Numbered from the stretch's first letter, positions 10,539-19,835 are shown. The stretch: 64,000 nt of DNA from Neorhizobium petrolearium (GCF_017873175.1 NZ_JAGGJW010000002.1:310001-374000); one strand, 5' to 3'. Numbers and translations: made by a program. Notes: generated from the sequence alone by a model not told the origin.

Positions 10539-11735
10539 TCAGTCCGGCCAGCGCAGCACACTGTCGAAACGGTGCCGGCTGCGTTCCTCGATGGGCGTGG
10601 CGATAATCTCGTTGGAGGCGCGTGCCTTATCGAGTTCTTCCGCGAGCCTGTTCGCAACAATCGTTTCCTGGCCCGGATGCAGATTGCACGGGTCGAGGTA
10701 GAAATAGTGATGTTCCACCTCGTGGTCGCGGACGATGATCGGCGGTTCGCCGCGTCCAAGCGCACTTGCAAGATCCCAGGCGGTGATATGCGCTTCGGGC
10801 GGTGAGATGATCACCCGCATGCGGTCGAGCGGATTGTTGGTCGGGTCGGGCTCGATCAGTGCAGTCACGCCCGGACGGCCGTCGAGTGTCCTTTTCCATA
10901 GGTTCAGGTAGCCGGTTTCGCGCTCGCGGATACCCGCATGATCGCGTTTCTCCCAGGCCTCCAGCGCCGCCATGACGCCGTAGACGCTCTCCTTACCGAC
11001 TTTCATGCCACGGCCGATACCCATGTTCTGCAGGAAGGCGCTGCGCACCAGTTCCTTTTTACCGGCGACGATGCCCGAGGTCGGGCCGCCGAGGAACTTG
11101 TGGCCGGAATAGAGCACGATATCCGCACCCTGCGCCAGGAAGAGCCTAAGATCGTATTCCGAAGCAGCATCGACGATGACGGGTACGCCTTTGGCATGCG
11201 CGATCTCGACAAATTCCGTCAGATGCAGGAGACCGTAATCGACCACGTGATGCGAGACGACATAGACGGCAGCCGCAGTCTTCTCGGTGATTCCGTTTTC
11301 CATGTGGTAGCGATGCGTCGAGGTCGCCTGGCCGATCAGCACCACCTTGCCGCCGGCAAGCCGGATCGCCTGGTCCACCGGTGCACCATAGCTCACCACA
11401 TGGCCCATCTGGACGATGACCTCGTTCTTTTCCGGCGTCACGTCCGGCAGCTTCTCGATCGCCAGCAGATTGTTGCCGGTGATGGCTCCGGCGACTGCGA
11501 GGCTGATGCCGGAAGAGCAGGAGGCCGTCACGAACCCCGCTTCGCCCCCCGTCAGCCGTACAATGACGGCGCTTGCCTTGCGCTGCAGGTCATTGATCTC
11601 CACGAACTGCGGCAGGATCGCTGCCATCGCTTCGATCGCTTCCGGAACGACAATCGAGGCCCCCAGGCTGGTCATCGTGCCGGATACATTGATGACCGGG
11701 CGAAGCCCGATCCGGGTGCGGATATCATCGGACAT
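10539..11735 (-). CDS. SelA-like PLP-dependent enzyme (aminotransferase class V fold, DgaE-like)
   Basis: Cytoplasmic PLP enzyme of 398 residues. It resembles the selenocysteine synthase-like family that includes D-glucosaminate-6-phosphate ammonia-lyase, not a tRNA enzyme. Visible features are the N-terminal [14 protein letters not shown], the cofactor-contact segment [17 protein letters not shown], the Asp of [10 protein letters not shown], and the probable PLP lysine in [13 protein letters not shown]. In known families this protein type neighbours an amidohydrolase, as here (13225-14433). Together they suggest deacylation and then beta-elimination of an amino acid-like or amino-sugar-acid compound. 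The gene is divergent from an IclR regulator and 30 bases upstream of the transporter ATPase gene. The substrate is an inference only. Confidence 0.82.
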   Translation of the reverse strand: MSDDIRTRIGLRPVINVSGTMTSLGASIVVPEAIEAMAAILPQFVEINDLQRKASAVIVRLTGGEAGFVTASCSSGISLAVAGAITGNNLLAIEKLPDVTPEKNEVIVQMGHVVSYGAPVDQAIRLAGGKVVLIGQATSTHRYHMENGITEKTAAAVYVVSHHVVDYGLLHLTEFVEIAHAKGVPVIVDAASEYDLRLFLAQGADIVLYSGHKFLGGPTSGIVAGKKELVRSAFLQNMGIGRGMKVGKESVYGVMAALEAWEKRDHAGIRERETGYLNLWKRTLDGRPGVTALIEPDPTNNPLDRMRVIISPPEAHITAWDLASALGRGEPPIIVRDHEVEHHYFYLDPCNLHPGQETIVANRLAEELDKARASNEIIATPIEERSRHRFDSVLRWPD

Positions 11736-11780
11736 TCTCTTCTCTCCAAAGTGATGGCCGGCTGCGGATTGCCATCGACA

Positions 11781-11804
11781 GCTATACCATAGTAATGTAA
11801 TAGC
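11781..11804. promoter_or_regulatory. Candidate IclR-type operator in the divergent gap
   Basis: An imperfect 24-bp palindrome of the form GCTAT-N2-CAT-N4-ATG-N2-ATAGC sits in the middle of the 108-bp gap between the SelA-like gene (-) and the IclR gene (+). Sixteen of 24 positions are symmetric. A position covering both divergent promoters is what autoregulated IclR proteins usually use. Confidence 0.6.
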
Positions 11805-11843
11805 CTCTCAAAATCACACGAGAGGCCCGCGAGGAACATTGAA

Positions 11844-12677
11844 TTGGACGCCAGGACTTCATCTGCAGCACTCTCCGAAGACGCCGCTTCCACCGAGGAA
11901 ACGGAAGCCAAGGGCGCGCGCCGCTCGCGCGTGAGCGGCATCGACCGTGCGCTGCAGGTGATCGATTATCTCTACGAAACCGGTGCGCCGGCGGGCGCCT
12001 ATGCCATCGCCAAGGCGGTCAAGGCGCCGCTTTCCACCGTCTACGTGATCATCGATGACCTGGTCGAAAAGAACATGCTGGCCCGCAATCCCGACGGGTC
12101 GATCTGGCTCGGCGCGCGGCTTTACCACTACGGTCTTGCCTATGCTCGGTCGCTGGATTTCATGAGCGTCGCCACCCACGAGATGCACGACCTCTGCCGG
12201 CAGGCGGGTGAAACCGTGCAGCTCTGCGGCCGCGACGGCGACTATATGCTGGTGCTCGCCATGGCGGACGGCCCGAGCCATTTCCAGGTCGCTTCGCGCG
12301 TCGGCACGCGTGTACCGCTCAACTGGACCGCCTCCGGCCGGCTCCTTGTAGGCCACCTGCCGGACGAGGAGCGGATCGAACTCTTCAAGCGTTGCGCCCG
12401 CACCTCCCCGACCGGTCGCGCCGAGATTAATGCCCGCACCCTGTCCGACTCGGCAGGCAAGGCGTTTCAGGAACGCCTGTCCATTCAGGTTGCGGAGTCG
12501 GACTATGCCGTCGCCTGCATTGCTTCGCCCATCGTAGATCGCGAGGGCCAGTGCGTCGCCACCATTTCCATCGTACTGCCGGAACAAAAGGTCTTTTCCG
12601 ACGAGAACCACTATACGGAACAGGTGCGCGCCTCTGCCGAGAAGATCGAAAAGCTGATGGGCTGGCGCAACCACTGA
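11844..12677 (+). CDS. IclR family transcriptional regulator
   Basis: Protein of 277 residues. After a charged, low-complexity N-terminal tail of about 30 residues comes the winged helix (IDRALQVIDYLYETGAPAG, AIAKAVKAPLSTVYVIIDDL). The effector domain follows (GETVQLCGRDGDYMLVL, GTRVPLNWTASGRLLVGHL, and the C-terminal ASPIVDREGQCVATISIVLP). The start is TTG at 11844 with GAGGAA seven bases before it; no better ATG exists upstream of the helix region. It is divergent from the SelA-like gene, with a palindrome between them, and convergent with the RidA gene 14 bases away. It probably controls both halves of this importer/enzyme cluster. Confidence 0.92.
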   Translation: MDARTSSAALSEDAASTEETEAKGARRSRVSGIDRALQVIDYLYETGAPAGAYAIAKAVKAPLSTVYVIIDDLVEKNMLARNPDGSIWLGARLYHYGLAYARSLDFMSVATHEMHDLCRQAGETVQLCGRDGDYMLVLAMADGPSHFQVASRVGTRVPLNWTASGRLLVGHLPDEERIELFKRCARTSPTGRAEINARTLSDSAGKAFQERLSIQVAESDYAVACIASPIVDREGQCVATISIVLPEQKVFSDENHYTEQVRASAEKIEKLMGWRNH

Positions 12678-12691
12678 GTTCTGTCCTCCCC

Positions 12692-13189
12692 TCAATCGCG
12701 CAGAGCAACAATCGCTTCGATCTCGACGGTGATATTGCCGGGAAGCGAACCAAAGCCGACGGCGGAGCGCGCATGCTGGCCCGCCTCGCCGAAGACCTCG
12801 ATGAAGAGGTCCGAGCACCCATTGATGACCCGCGGATGATCCTCGAAATCCGGAACGGCATTGACCATGCCGAGCAGTTTCACGACCCGCTTCACCTGCG
12901 AAAGGTCGCCGAGCGCATCCTGCATCACGGCAAGCAGGTTGATACCCGTCAGTCGCGCGTGTTGATAGGCCTGCTCCACATCGACATCGCCGCCGACTTT
13001 TCCGGCATGGAGATAACCGTCCATCTCCCGCGGTCCCTGACCGGAAAGGTAGAGAATGTTGCCTTCGCGTACATGCGTCACGAAATTGGCAATCGGCGGC
13101 GGCGGCGGCGGCAGTTTGATGCCGAGTGCCGCCAACCGCCCATAAGGCGTTTCTGCCACCGGAGTGGCCTTTGCTGGAGACGTATTCAC
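12692..13189 (-). CDS. RidA/YjgF/YER057c/UK114 family protein
   Basis: Protein of 165 residues of the Rid superfamily, which hydrolyses reactive enamine/imine intermediates released by PLP enzymes. Family features are GNILYLSGQGP, the long helix with ARLTGINLLAVMQDALGDLSQVKRVVKLLGMV, and the C-terminal GSLPGNITVEIEAIVAL. The extended N-terminal part with a proline run (KLPPPPPP) is typical of the YjgF-like subgroup, not the short 130-residue RidA. I did not find the canonical Arg of RidA with confidence. It sits with an ammonia-lyase-like PLP enzyme, a sensible match because such enzymes release enamines. It lies 35 bases downstream of the amidohydrolase gene. Confidence 0.88.
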   Translation of the reverse strand: MNTSPAKATPVAETPYGRLAALGIKLPPPPPPIANFVTHVREGNILYLSGQGPREMDGYLHAGKVGGDVDVEQAYQHARLTGINLLAVMQDALGDLSQVKRVVKLLGMVNAVPDFEDHPRVINGCSDLFIEVFGEAGQHARSAVGFGSLPGNITVEIEAIVALRD

Positions 13190-13224
13190 CTAAACTCCTG
13201 TCATGCAATTTCAGGAATGTCGCC

Positions 13225-14433
13225 TCACCGCCACGAATAACCGTGGCTGTGGCGGACGAGCTTGCGGGCCCGCGGGATATAGCGGCTGGAGACGGTGGCT
13301 TCCGATCCGATGACCGCGTAGCGCGGCTCGAACAGTCTGGTCAGCCGCGAGACATCACCGTTGGAATCGGTCGCTTCGAGGTCGGCATCCACGAGATCGA
13401 AGATCGTAAAATCGGCTTGGCTGCCGACCGACAGCCGGTTCTCCATGGAAAGCTTGATGACCGAGGCGGGGGCATGGGTCACGGCCTCCACCACCTTCTC
13501 GAACGGCATACCGACGGAAAGCAGCTTGGACATCGTCGTTGCGAGATCCCAGACCGGGAAATTCATCGAATGCCCATGCAGGTCGGTCGAGATCGAGAAC
13601 GGCAGCAAGCCGCGCTGGATGGCCGCTTCCGCCACCTTGAACGAGAAGGACGCGCCGCCATGGCCGATGTCGAGGCGGATACCTTCGGAGGCACAGCGTT
13701 CGGCAAGGTTGAAGAGGTCCTCGTCCTCCATGATGCTCGAACCGGCCTTGCCGTTGAAGCAGTGAGTGACGACGTCGCCGGGCCCGAGGATTTCCAGAAC
13801 CTCGTCATAAAGCGCTGGCGGCTCGCCCACATGCACCATCATCGGCAGCTTGAGGATCTTGGCGATCTTCTTGCCGAGCTTGACGGGGGTAACACCCCAG
13901 GACCCGGTGATGACATGGCTCGCGCGCACCTTGATGCCGACGATATGCTCGCTGTTTTCCGCGTAGCATTCGAGGATGCGGTCGAGGTCGATATCCTTGA
14001 TGTCGCGCAGTTCTGGCACACGGTTGCAGGCGACGAGCCCGATCGAACCGAGGTTCAGGAAAGCCTTGATGCGTTCCTTCGACGGCTCGATGATGTATTC
14101 GCGGAAGCCGTGGAAATTGGCCTCGCCTGCCGAGCCCGCATCTACAAGCGTGGTCACACCACGTTCGGCGCCGCATTCCGACGGACGGATCGATATATCC
14201 GTGCCGCCGTGCCAGATGTGGACGTGCAGGTCGACCCAGCCGGGAGAAATCCACGCGCCCTTGCCGTCGACACGCTCCGCATCGACAGGCGCCGCAAGCG
14301 ACGAGCCGATCGCGGAAATCCTGCCATCGGCGCCGACGAGGATGTCGGTGACGGCGGCGGATGTATCGCCGCCAAAGGCCATTGGCTTCACATTGGTGAG
14401 GAGGAGCGGCTTGCCCGCTTTTTCACCGGTCAT
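13225..14433 (-). CDS. Amidohydrolase/deacetylase family metallohydrolase
   Basis: TIM-barrel metal-dependent hydrolase of about 402 residues. Visible features are the HxH metal motif WVDLHVHIWHGG, a possible bridging Lys in GIKVRASH, His residues in MVHVGEPP and VVTHCFNG, and the late Asp in ISTDLHGHSM. Its resemblance is to the dihydroorotase/EF0837-like deacetylase group, which often pairs with SelA-like enzymes. The open frame continues to 14523, but ATG 14433 lies one base after the permease stop codon with AAAGGA upstream and is the natural start. In the cluster it would remove an acyl or carbamoyl group from the imported compound before the PLP enzyme acts. Confidence 0.87.
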   Translation of the reverse strand: MTGEKAGKPLLLTNVKPMAFGGDTSAAVTDILVGADGRISAIGSSLAAPVDAERVDGKGAWISPGWVDLHVHIWHGGTDISIRPSECGAERGVTTLVDAGSAGEANFHGFREYIIEPSKERIKAFLNLGSIGLVACNRVPELRDIKDIDLDRILECYAENSEHIVGIKVRASHVITGSWGVTPVKLGKKIAKILKLPMMVHVGEPPALYDEVLEILGPGDVVTHCFNGKAGSSIMEDEDLFNLAERCASEGIRLDIGHGGASFSFKVAEAAIQRGLLPFSISTDLHGHSMNFPVWDLATTMSKLLSVGMPFEKVVEAVTHAPASVIKLSMENRLSVGSQADFTIFDLVDADLEATDSNGDVSRLTRLFEPRYAVIGSEATVSSRYIPRARKLVRHSHGYSWR

Positions 14434-14434
14434 T

Positions 14435-15313
14435 CTAAAGGTCCTTTCGAAGTCTTGGATCGAGCATGTCCCGCAGCCCGTCGCCGACCATCTGCAGCGA
14501 CAGCACGGAAAGAATGATTGCAAAGCCCGGGAAATAGGTCATCCAGTCGGCCTGGCCGATATACTGGCGGCCGGCGGCGATCATCGTTCCCCAGGTTGGA
14601 ATTTCAGGGCTAACGCCGAGCCCGAGGAAGGAAAGCCCGGCTTCGGCCAGCATGGCGCTGGCGAAGAGGAACGTGCCCTGCACCAGGATCGGCGACACGA
14701 GATTGCGGAGCACATGCCGCGTCATGATGTGGAAGGTCGAAATGCCGAGCGCCCTCGCCGCTTCCACGTAAGGCAGTTCCCGGATCACCAGCGTGGAGGC
14801 GCGTACGATCCTGGCAAGTCGCGGCGAATAGACGATCGCCAAAGCGACGATGACCGTCACCAGCGACGGACCGAGGGCCGCAACGAGCGCAATCGCGAGC
14901 AGGATATCCGGAAATGCCATCATCGCATCGATCAGCCGGGCGATCGGCGTGTCGAGTTTCTGGAAAAAACCCGCGAGCAGGCCGAGCGTGACGCCGATCA
15001 AGGCAGACAGCGCCACCACGGCAACCCCGACCAGCAGAGACAGCCGCCCGGCATAGATGGTGCGCGAGAAGACGTCCCGCCCGAATTCATCCGTGCCGAA
15101 CCAGAAGATTTCGCTCGGCGGCTTCAGCCGGTTGACGATCGACAGCTTCGAGGGCGAATAAGGCGCAATCCAAGGCGCCAGAATCGCAAGCAGGACGAAG
15201 ATTGTCAGCACGATCACGCCGGCAGCGACTGTCTTGCGCCTCAGCAGCCGGCGGAGGAATTTGCCTCGCTCGCTGACAGCCGGCTTGGGAGTGGTGGTTG
15301 CGATATCGGCCAT
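14435..15313 (-). CDS. Dipeptide ABC transporter permease, DppC type
   Basis: Inner-membrane permease of 292 residues with about six hydrophobic helices. It starts with a DppC-like cytoplasmic N-terminus (LRRLLRRKTVAAGVIVLTIFVLLAILAPWIAPYSP) and the conserved HWFGTDEFGRD-type segment, here EIFWFGTDEFGRDVFSR. The permease EAA loop reads YVEAARALGISTFHIMTRHV. It is preceded by the DppB gene with a 16-base gap and followed after one base by the amidohydrolase gene, a tight operon. Confidence 0.95.
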   Translation of the reverse strand: MADIATTTPKPAVSERGKFLRRLLRRKTVAAGVIVLTIFVLLAILAPWIAPYSPSKLSIVNRLKPPSEIFWFGTDEFGRDVFSRTIYAGRLSLLVGVAVVALSALIGVTLGLLAGFFQKLDTPIARLIDAMMAFPDILLAIALVAALGPSLVTVIVALAIVYSPRLARIVRASTLVIRELPYVEAARALGISTFHIMTRHVLRNLVSPILVQGTFLFASAMLAEAGLSFLGLGVSPEIPTWGTMIAAGRQYIGQADWMTYFPGFAIILSVLSLQMVGDGLRDMLDPRLRKDL

Positions 15314-15329
15314 CAGATGCGCACCCCCA

Positions 15330-16271
15330 TTAGTAACGTACTCTGGGATCGACCAGAAGATAGAGCATGTCGATCGCGAAATTGATCAGGACATAGAGGC
15401 CGGCAATCACCAGCAGTGCGCCCTGGATCACGGGATAGTCGCGGCGCAGGACCGCCGAGACGACGAGATTGCCGACACCCGGCAGACCGAAGACGGTTTC
15501 GGTGACGACCGCGCCGGAAATCAGGACCGCCGCCGTCAGGCCGATGACGGTCAGGATCGGGATCAGTGCGTTCTTCAGGGCGTGTTTCATCACGACGCGC
15601 CGTTCGACCAGACCCTTGGCGCGCGCCGTGCGGATATAGTCGTCACCCAGCACGTCCAGCATCGAGGCCCGCGTGAAGCGCAGAATGAGCGCCGAGGAGA
15701 CGAGACCGAGCGCGAAAGCCGGCAGCGTCAGGTGATACATCCGTTCCAGAAAGGAGGAACCCGGACCGCCGTATCCCGAAACGGGAAACAGGCTCAGCCT
15801 GACCGCGAAGAACTGCATCAGGATGAGGCCCAGCCAGAAACTCGGAATGCTCGCGGCCAGCATGGCGATCGTGGTCGCAGCCTGATCGACGAAGGAGCCA
15901 CGCCTGTAGGCGGAATAGATGCCGATCGGCAGGGCTATGATGCTCGCGATCACCAGCGAGAAGATTGTCAGGAAAAAGGTGGGCTCAGCGCGATCGAGAA
16001 GAGCCGATCCGACCGGCATATTGAGAAAGATCGACTGACCGAGATCGCCGCGCAGAAGCTGGCCTATATAGTAGATGTATTGAACACCGATCGATTGGTC
16101 GAGCCCGAGACGGGTCCTGAGCTCGGCAATGTCCTGCGCCGTCGCGTCGGGACCGAGCATCACGGCGGCCGGGTCTCCGGGCGTCACACGCACGATCACG
16201 AAGACGATCGTGACGACCAGGAACATCACGACGATCATGCCCGCGAGGCGCTGAAGGATGTAACGTATCAT
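15330..16271 (-). CDS. Dipeptide ABC transporter permease, DppB type
   Basis: Inner-membrane permease of about 313 residues. The N-terminus MIRYILQRLAGMIVVMFLVV and the following FVIVRVTPGDPAAVMLG are diagnostic for DppB. The EAA loop reads YIRTARAKGLVERRVVMKHALKNA. The open frame starts at a GTG at 16295, but ATG 16271 fits the family N-terminus and has AGGA upstream. It belongs to the importer with the binding protein at 16352-17878. Confidence 0.95.
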   Translation of the reverse strand: MIRYILQRLAGMIVVMFLVVTIVFVIVRVTPGDPAAVMLGPDATAQDIAELRTRLGLDQSIGVQYIYYIGQLLRGDLGQSIFLNMPVGSALLDRAEPTFFLTIFSLVIASIIALPIGIYSAYRRGSFVDQAATTIAMLAASIPSFWLGLILMQFFAVRLSLFPVSGYGGPGSSFLERMYHLTLPAFALGLVSSALILRFTRASMLDVLGDDYIRTARAKGLVERRVVMKHALKNALIPILTVIGLTAAVLISGAVVTETVFGLPGVGNLVVSAVLRRDYPVIQGALLVIAGLYVLINFAIDMLYLLVDPRVRY

Positions 16272-16351
16272 GCAAACGGGTTCCTGTGTCCGCACGGGAC
16301 AAGGCCGAGAGCGGATGCCGGCCTGCAGCCTGGCATCCGCATTTCTCGTGC

Positions 16352-17878
16352 TTACTTCGTGATCGAGGCGTTCCAGAAATACGGCCAGGGAGCCGGATCG
16401 ACGCCTTCAAGCTTCTTCGATTTCGCGGAGACAGCGTTGAAATCGCCGATCTTCAGCAATGGCAGTTCATCATAGATCGTCTTCTGGACATTTGCCCAGA
16501 GTTCGACGCGTTTCGCCGGATCAGCTTCGGACGTGAAGGGATCGACTGCGGCCTTGCGGGCAGGCGTATCCCACCAGCCCGGCGAGCTGGTCGACAGCAC
16601 GCCCATCAGGGCCGGCTCGGGCAGGAAGGGGCTGTGGGTGATGTAGATATCCCAAAGCTTGGCGTCGGCGCGGCGCTGGGTCAGCGTCGCCCAATCGACC
16701 ACCTGCATGTCCACGTTAACGCCGGCGAGCTTCAGGTATTCTGCCGCCACCTGGGCCATCTTGTAGTGGAACTCGTATTGGCGGCTGGTGAGGATCCGCA
16801 ACGGCTCGCCCTTGTAGCCGGCTGCCTTCAGGTCCGCTGCTGCCCCCTCCGGATCGCCGAGATTGTAATTGCCTTCGGTCCCGACCTCGGTGTTCCAGAC
16901 AAAGCTCTTCGGATAGAAGGCTCCGTCCGCGTTGTAGAAATCCTTGCTGCCGAAAGCTGCAGCCAGCATGTCTTCCATGCTCAGTGCCTTCTCGACAGCC
17001 TTCCTGATCGCAAGGTTCGAGGAGAGGCCTTCCTTGGTGTTGAAAACGAAGACCGGGAAGCCGAACGGCTTCAGCATGATCGGCTCGGATGGCTGGGAAT
17101 TCTTGATCTTTTCAAAGGATTCGACCGGAATGGAGTCGACGTAGTCGTACTGGCCCGAAACAGCCGCCTCCACGCGCGTGTTCGGATCCGGAACCGGCAC
17201 GAAACGAATTTCATCGAGATACTGATGACGGGCGCCGCCATAACCGTCGCTCTCGCCGGAACGGGGCTTATAGCCGTCAAAACGGGCGAGCTGGATATAC
17301 TGGTCCGCCTTGCGCTCCTTCAGCATATAGGGTCCCGTGCCGATGAACTCTTTCATCGGCTCATCCTGCTTTTCAGCCGGAATGATGATGGCCGCGGAAT
17401 TGTTGAAGGCGAGGAGAGAAAGAAGCGGTGCATAGGGCTGTTTCAGTTTTATAGTGACCGTCGCGGCATCGGCAGCAGCGACGGATTCGATGAAACCGGC
17501 GGCCTGCTTGCCGCGCGAAGCAAGCTTCGTCCAGCGGCCGAGCGAGGCGACCACATCTTCCGACGTCATGTCGCCGCCGTCATGGAACTTGATGCCTGTG
17601 CGCAGCTTGATCGTGTAGGTCTTGCCGTCCGCGCTGATCTCCGGGAGGCTTTCGGCGAGAAGCGGCGTCACCTTCCAGCTCTTGTCGAAAGTATAGAGGG
17701 TCTCGAAGATATGCTGCGTGACGATGCCGACGAGGTCGGCGGTCGATACCATCGGATCAAGAGTTGGCGGCTCGCCGATTGTCGCGACGTTGATCACGCC
17801 GCCCTTTTCCTGAGCCATCAAAAGCGAGGGGGCTGCGATCAAGGCAGTCGCAACCAGGAACGCCAGTTTCAGTTTCAT
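16352..17878 (-). CDS. ABC transporter substrate-binding protein, family 5
   Basis: Periplasmic receptor of 508 residues with a Sec signal peptide (KLKLAFLVATALIAAPSLLMAQ) and family 5 features (TLLAESLPEISADGKTYTIKLR, GIKFHDG, AVEKALSMEDML). First gene of the leftward run binding protein, DppB, DppC, amidohydrolase, RidA. Its high-AT upstream region carries a promoter-like TTGACA and TATTCT pair. The ligand is unknown; the enzymes downstream suggest an N-acylated or amino-acid-like compound. Confidence 0.94.
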   Translation of the reverse strand: MKLKLAFLVATALIAAPSLLMAQEKGGVINVATIGEPPTLDPMVSTADLVGIVTQHIFETLYTFDKSWKVTPLLAESLPEISADGKTYTIKLRTGIKFHDGGDMTSEDVVASLGRWTKLASRGKQAAGFIESVAAADAATVTIKLKQPYAPLLSLLAFNNSAAIIIPAEKQDEPMKEFIGTGPYMLKERKADQYIQLARFDGYKPRSGESDGYGGARHQYLDEIRFVPVPDPNTRVEAAVSGQYDYVDSIPVESFEKIKNSQPSEPIMLKPFGFPVFVFNTKEGLSSNLAIRKAVEKALSMEDMLAAAFGSKDFYNADGAFYPKSFVWNTEVGTEGNYNLGDPEGAAADLKAAGYKGEPLRILTSRQYEFHYKMAQVAAEYLKLAGVNVDMQVVDWATLTQRRADAKLWDIYITHSPFLPEPALMGVLSTSSPGWWDTPARKAAVDPFTSEADPAKRVELWANVQKTIYDELPLLKIGDFNAVSAKSKKLEGVDPAPWPYFWNASITK

Positions 17879-18183
17879 CGAGGTCTCCCGTTTCTATGTT
17901 CCACTATTATGATATATAAGACTTTATAAGAGAATACAGAACACGAAAGCCCTGTCAATGGCCTGCCGTTGTGCCAGTGGATCGCGGAACCTTAGCGGAG
18001 GCGAACATTGACGGTCTAAGGGGAATCGTCGCGGGGAGCAGATGAGCTGATAGCGCCATGATATGGCGCCACCACCCGGTGTCTGTGGGGAACTGATCGG
18101 CGAATCTGTGGCCAACGACGGCCTTCGGGCCAATCCGGCAAGACACAGAGGCAGATATCAATCCGAACGAGAAAGATAAGTTT
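17879..18183. other. 305-bp intergenic region upstream of the dipeptide-type importer operon
   Basis: No gene was recognised. The part next to the binding-protein gene is AT-rich (17895-17940) and contains the promoter described separately. The middle part contains a palindrome GCGCCAT-GAT-ATGGCGC at 18053-18069. Nearer maiA there is a short GGCC-TTCG-GGCC stem at about 18123. No T-run terminator after maiA was seen. Confidence 0.6.
17931..17958 (-). promoter_or_regulatory. Candidate sigma-70 promoter of the importer operon
   Basis: On the minus strand TTGACA (17958-17953) is followed after 16 bases by TATTCT (17936-17931). Just downstream lies an AT-rich stretch with CTTATA and CATAATAG elements that may hold the operator. 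It is placed about 55 to 80 bases before the start of the binding-protein gene. Confidence 0.5.
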
Positions 18184-18819
18184 CTAACGCGCCACCTTGT
18201 CCGGATGCGCATTGGCGAACGATTTCAGCACGGCGCAGCAATCGGCAATCGCCAAAAGCCTCGGGTATCCGGTGAGATCGACATTCCAGCGCCGGGCATT
18301 ATAGACCTGTGGCACGAGACAGATATCCGCCATGGTCGGACGGTCGCCGTGGCAGAACCTGCCGGTCGAGGGCGAAGCCAGGGATTTTTCGAAAGCGGCC
18401 AATCCCTCTCCGATGAATTTTTGCATCCAGGCGATCCGTGTTTCATCACCGCCACCAGTCAACGACAGGACATGACCGGTAACGTTGAGATTGCAGACCG
18501 GATGGATTTCCATCGCGATGATGTAGGAGAGCGCCCTCACCCTCTGCCGACCGACGGGATCGCCTGGCAGGAAGGCGCCGCCGCGCGTCTCGTCGAGATA
18601 TTCGATTATAGCCAGCGATTGGGTAAAGATGTGGCCGTCGATCTCCAGCACCGGGACAAGGCCCTGCGGATTGCGCTGCAGATGCTCCTGCGACCTGTGT
18701 GCCTTGGCAAGCAGATCGACCGGAACGGAGCGGAATGTCTCGGCGAGCATGTTGAGCGCGATCCGCAGCCGATAACTGGCAGAAGAGCGCCAGTAATCGT
18801 AGAGTACCGTGTCGCTCAT
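18184..18819 (-). CDS. maiA: Maleylacetoacetate isomerase
   Basis: Glutathione-dependent zeta-class GST of 211 residues that converts 4-maleylacetoacetate to 4-fumarylacetoacetate in tyrosine/homogentisate degradation. The active-site motif SSASYRLRIALN near residue 12, the thioredoxin-fold segment NPQGLVPVLEIDG and SLAIIEYLDE are all diagnostic. The C-terminal helical domain includes PVCNLNV. Its ATG overlaps the fahA stop codon by four bases, so the two are translationally coupled. It is the last gene of the hmgA-fahA-maiA run. Confidence 0.95.
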   Translation of the reverse strand: MSDTVLYDYWRSSASYRLRIALNMLAETFRSVPVDLLAKAHRSQEHLQRNPQGLVPVLEIDGHIFTQSLAIIEYLDETRGGAFLPGDPVGRQRVRALSYIIAMEIHPVCNLNVTGHVLSLTGGGDETRIAWMQKFIGEGLAAFEKSLASPSTGRFCHGDRPTMADICLVPQVYNARRWNVDLTGYPRLLAIADCCAVLKSFANAHPDKVAR

Positions 18820-19835
18820 CCCGTCTTCTCGTATTTCGTCACGGTCTGCTCGATTGCGCCAAAGATGGAATGCCCCTTCTCGTCCTTCATCTCGATCCGC
18901 ACCGTATCCCCGAAATGCAGGAAGGGCGTCTTCGGCACGCCGAGATTGATAGTCTCGATCGTGCGGATTTCGGCGATGCAGGAATAACCCGTTCCGCCGT
19001 CGGCCACCGGCTTGCCCGGCCCGCCGTCAAGCTTATTGGAAACCGTACCGGAACCAATGATCGTACCCGCAGCAAGGGGTCTGGTCTTAGCCGCATGGGC
19101 GATGAGTTGCGGGAAATCGAAGGTCATGTCGATACCGGCATTGGCCCGGCCGAACGGCTTGCCGTTCAGATCGACACGCAACGGCAAATGCAGTTTGCCG
19201 CCACCCCAGGCATCGCCAAGCTCATCCGGAGAGACGGCGACCGGTGAAAACGCCGAAGAGGGTTTTGACTGGAAGAAACCGAAACCCTTGGCGAGTTCAG
19301 CCGGGATCAGTCCCCTCAACGATACGTCGTTGACCAGCATAACTAGCCGAATTGCATCGCGAGCCTCGTCCACCGACGCGTCCATCGGCACGTCGTCAAC
19401 GATGACAGCCACCTCACCCTCCATGTCGCAGCCCCAGGCTTCGTCGCCGAGCAGGATCGGATCGCGCGGGCCGAGGAAGGCGTCGGAACCACCCTGATAC
19501 ATCAGCGGGTCGGTCCAGAAACTCTCCGGCATCTCGGCGTTACGCGCCCTGCGTACAAGCTCGACATGGTTGACGTAGGCGGAACCATCTGCCCATTGAT
19601 AAGCACGCGGTAACGGCGACGTGGCGTCATGCTCATGAAAACGGTGGGTCGGTTGCGAACCGGTTTCAATCCCTTCCGCGACGCGGGCAAGCCGCGGCCC
19701 CGCATGCGCCCAGTCATCCAGTGCCGCCTGCAGCGACCGGGCGATGTGCCCCACCTCCGAGCACCGGGTCAGGTCTTTCGACACCACGACCAGCCGACCG
19801 TCGCGCGTGGAATCCTTCAACGTCGCAAGCTTCAT
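18816..19835 (-). CDS. fahA: Fumarylacetoacetate hydrolase family protein, fumarylacetoacetase
   Basis: Cytoplasmic metal-dependent hydrolase of 339 residues that splits fumarylacetoacetate into fumarate and acetoacetate, the last step of homogentisate breakdown. Metal-binding acidic residues appear in CDMEGEVAVIVDDV and VNDVSLRGLIP. The C-terminal half has AAGTIIGSGTVSN and GDTVRIEMKDEKG. The length fits the bacterial form (about 335), which is shorter than the animal enzyme. It overlaps maiA by four bases. A 114-base gap to hmgA contains an imperfect inverted repeat (GGCCACAT...ATGTGTGGC, near 19868-19893). Confidence 0.94.
   Translation of the reverse strand: MKLATLKDSTRDGRLVVVSKDLTRCSEVGHIARSLQAALDDWAHAGPRLARVAEGIETGSQPTHRFHEHDATSPLPRAYQWADGSAYVNHVELVRRARNAEMPESFWTDPLMYQGGSDAFLGPRDPILLGDEAWGCDMEGEVAVIVDDVPMDASVDEARDAIRLVMLVNDVSLRGLIPAELAKGFGFFQSKPSSAFSPVAVSPDELGDAWGGGKLHLPLRVDLNGKPFGRANAGIDMTFDFPQLIAHAAKTRPLAAGTIIGSGTVSNKLDGGPGKPVADGGTGYSCIAEIRTIETINLGVPKTPFLHFGDTVRIEMKDEKGHSIFGAIEQTVTKYEKTG

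Noticed and set aside
11859..13208. Open frame of 449 codons on the minus strand
   Set aside because: It overlaps the IclR gene antisense and the RidA gene in a different frame. Both of those genes have clear families.
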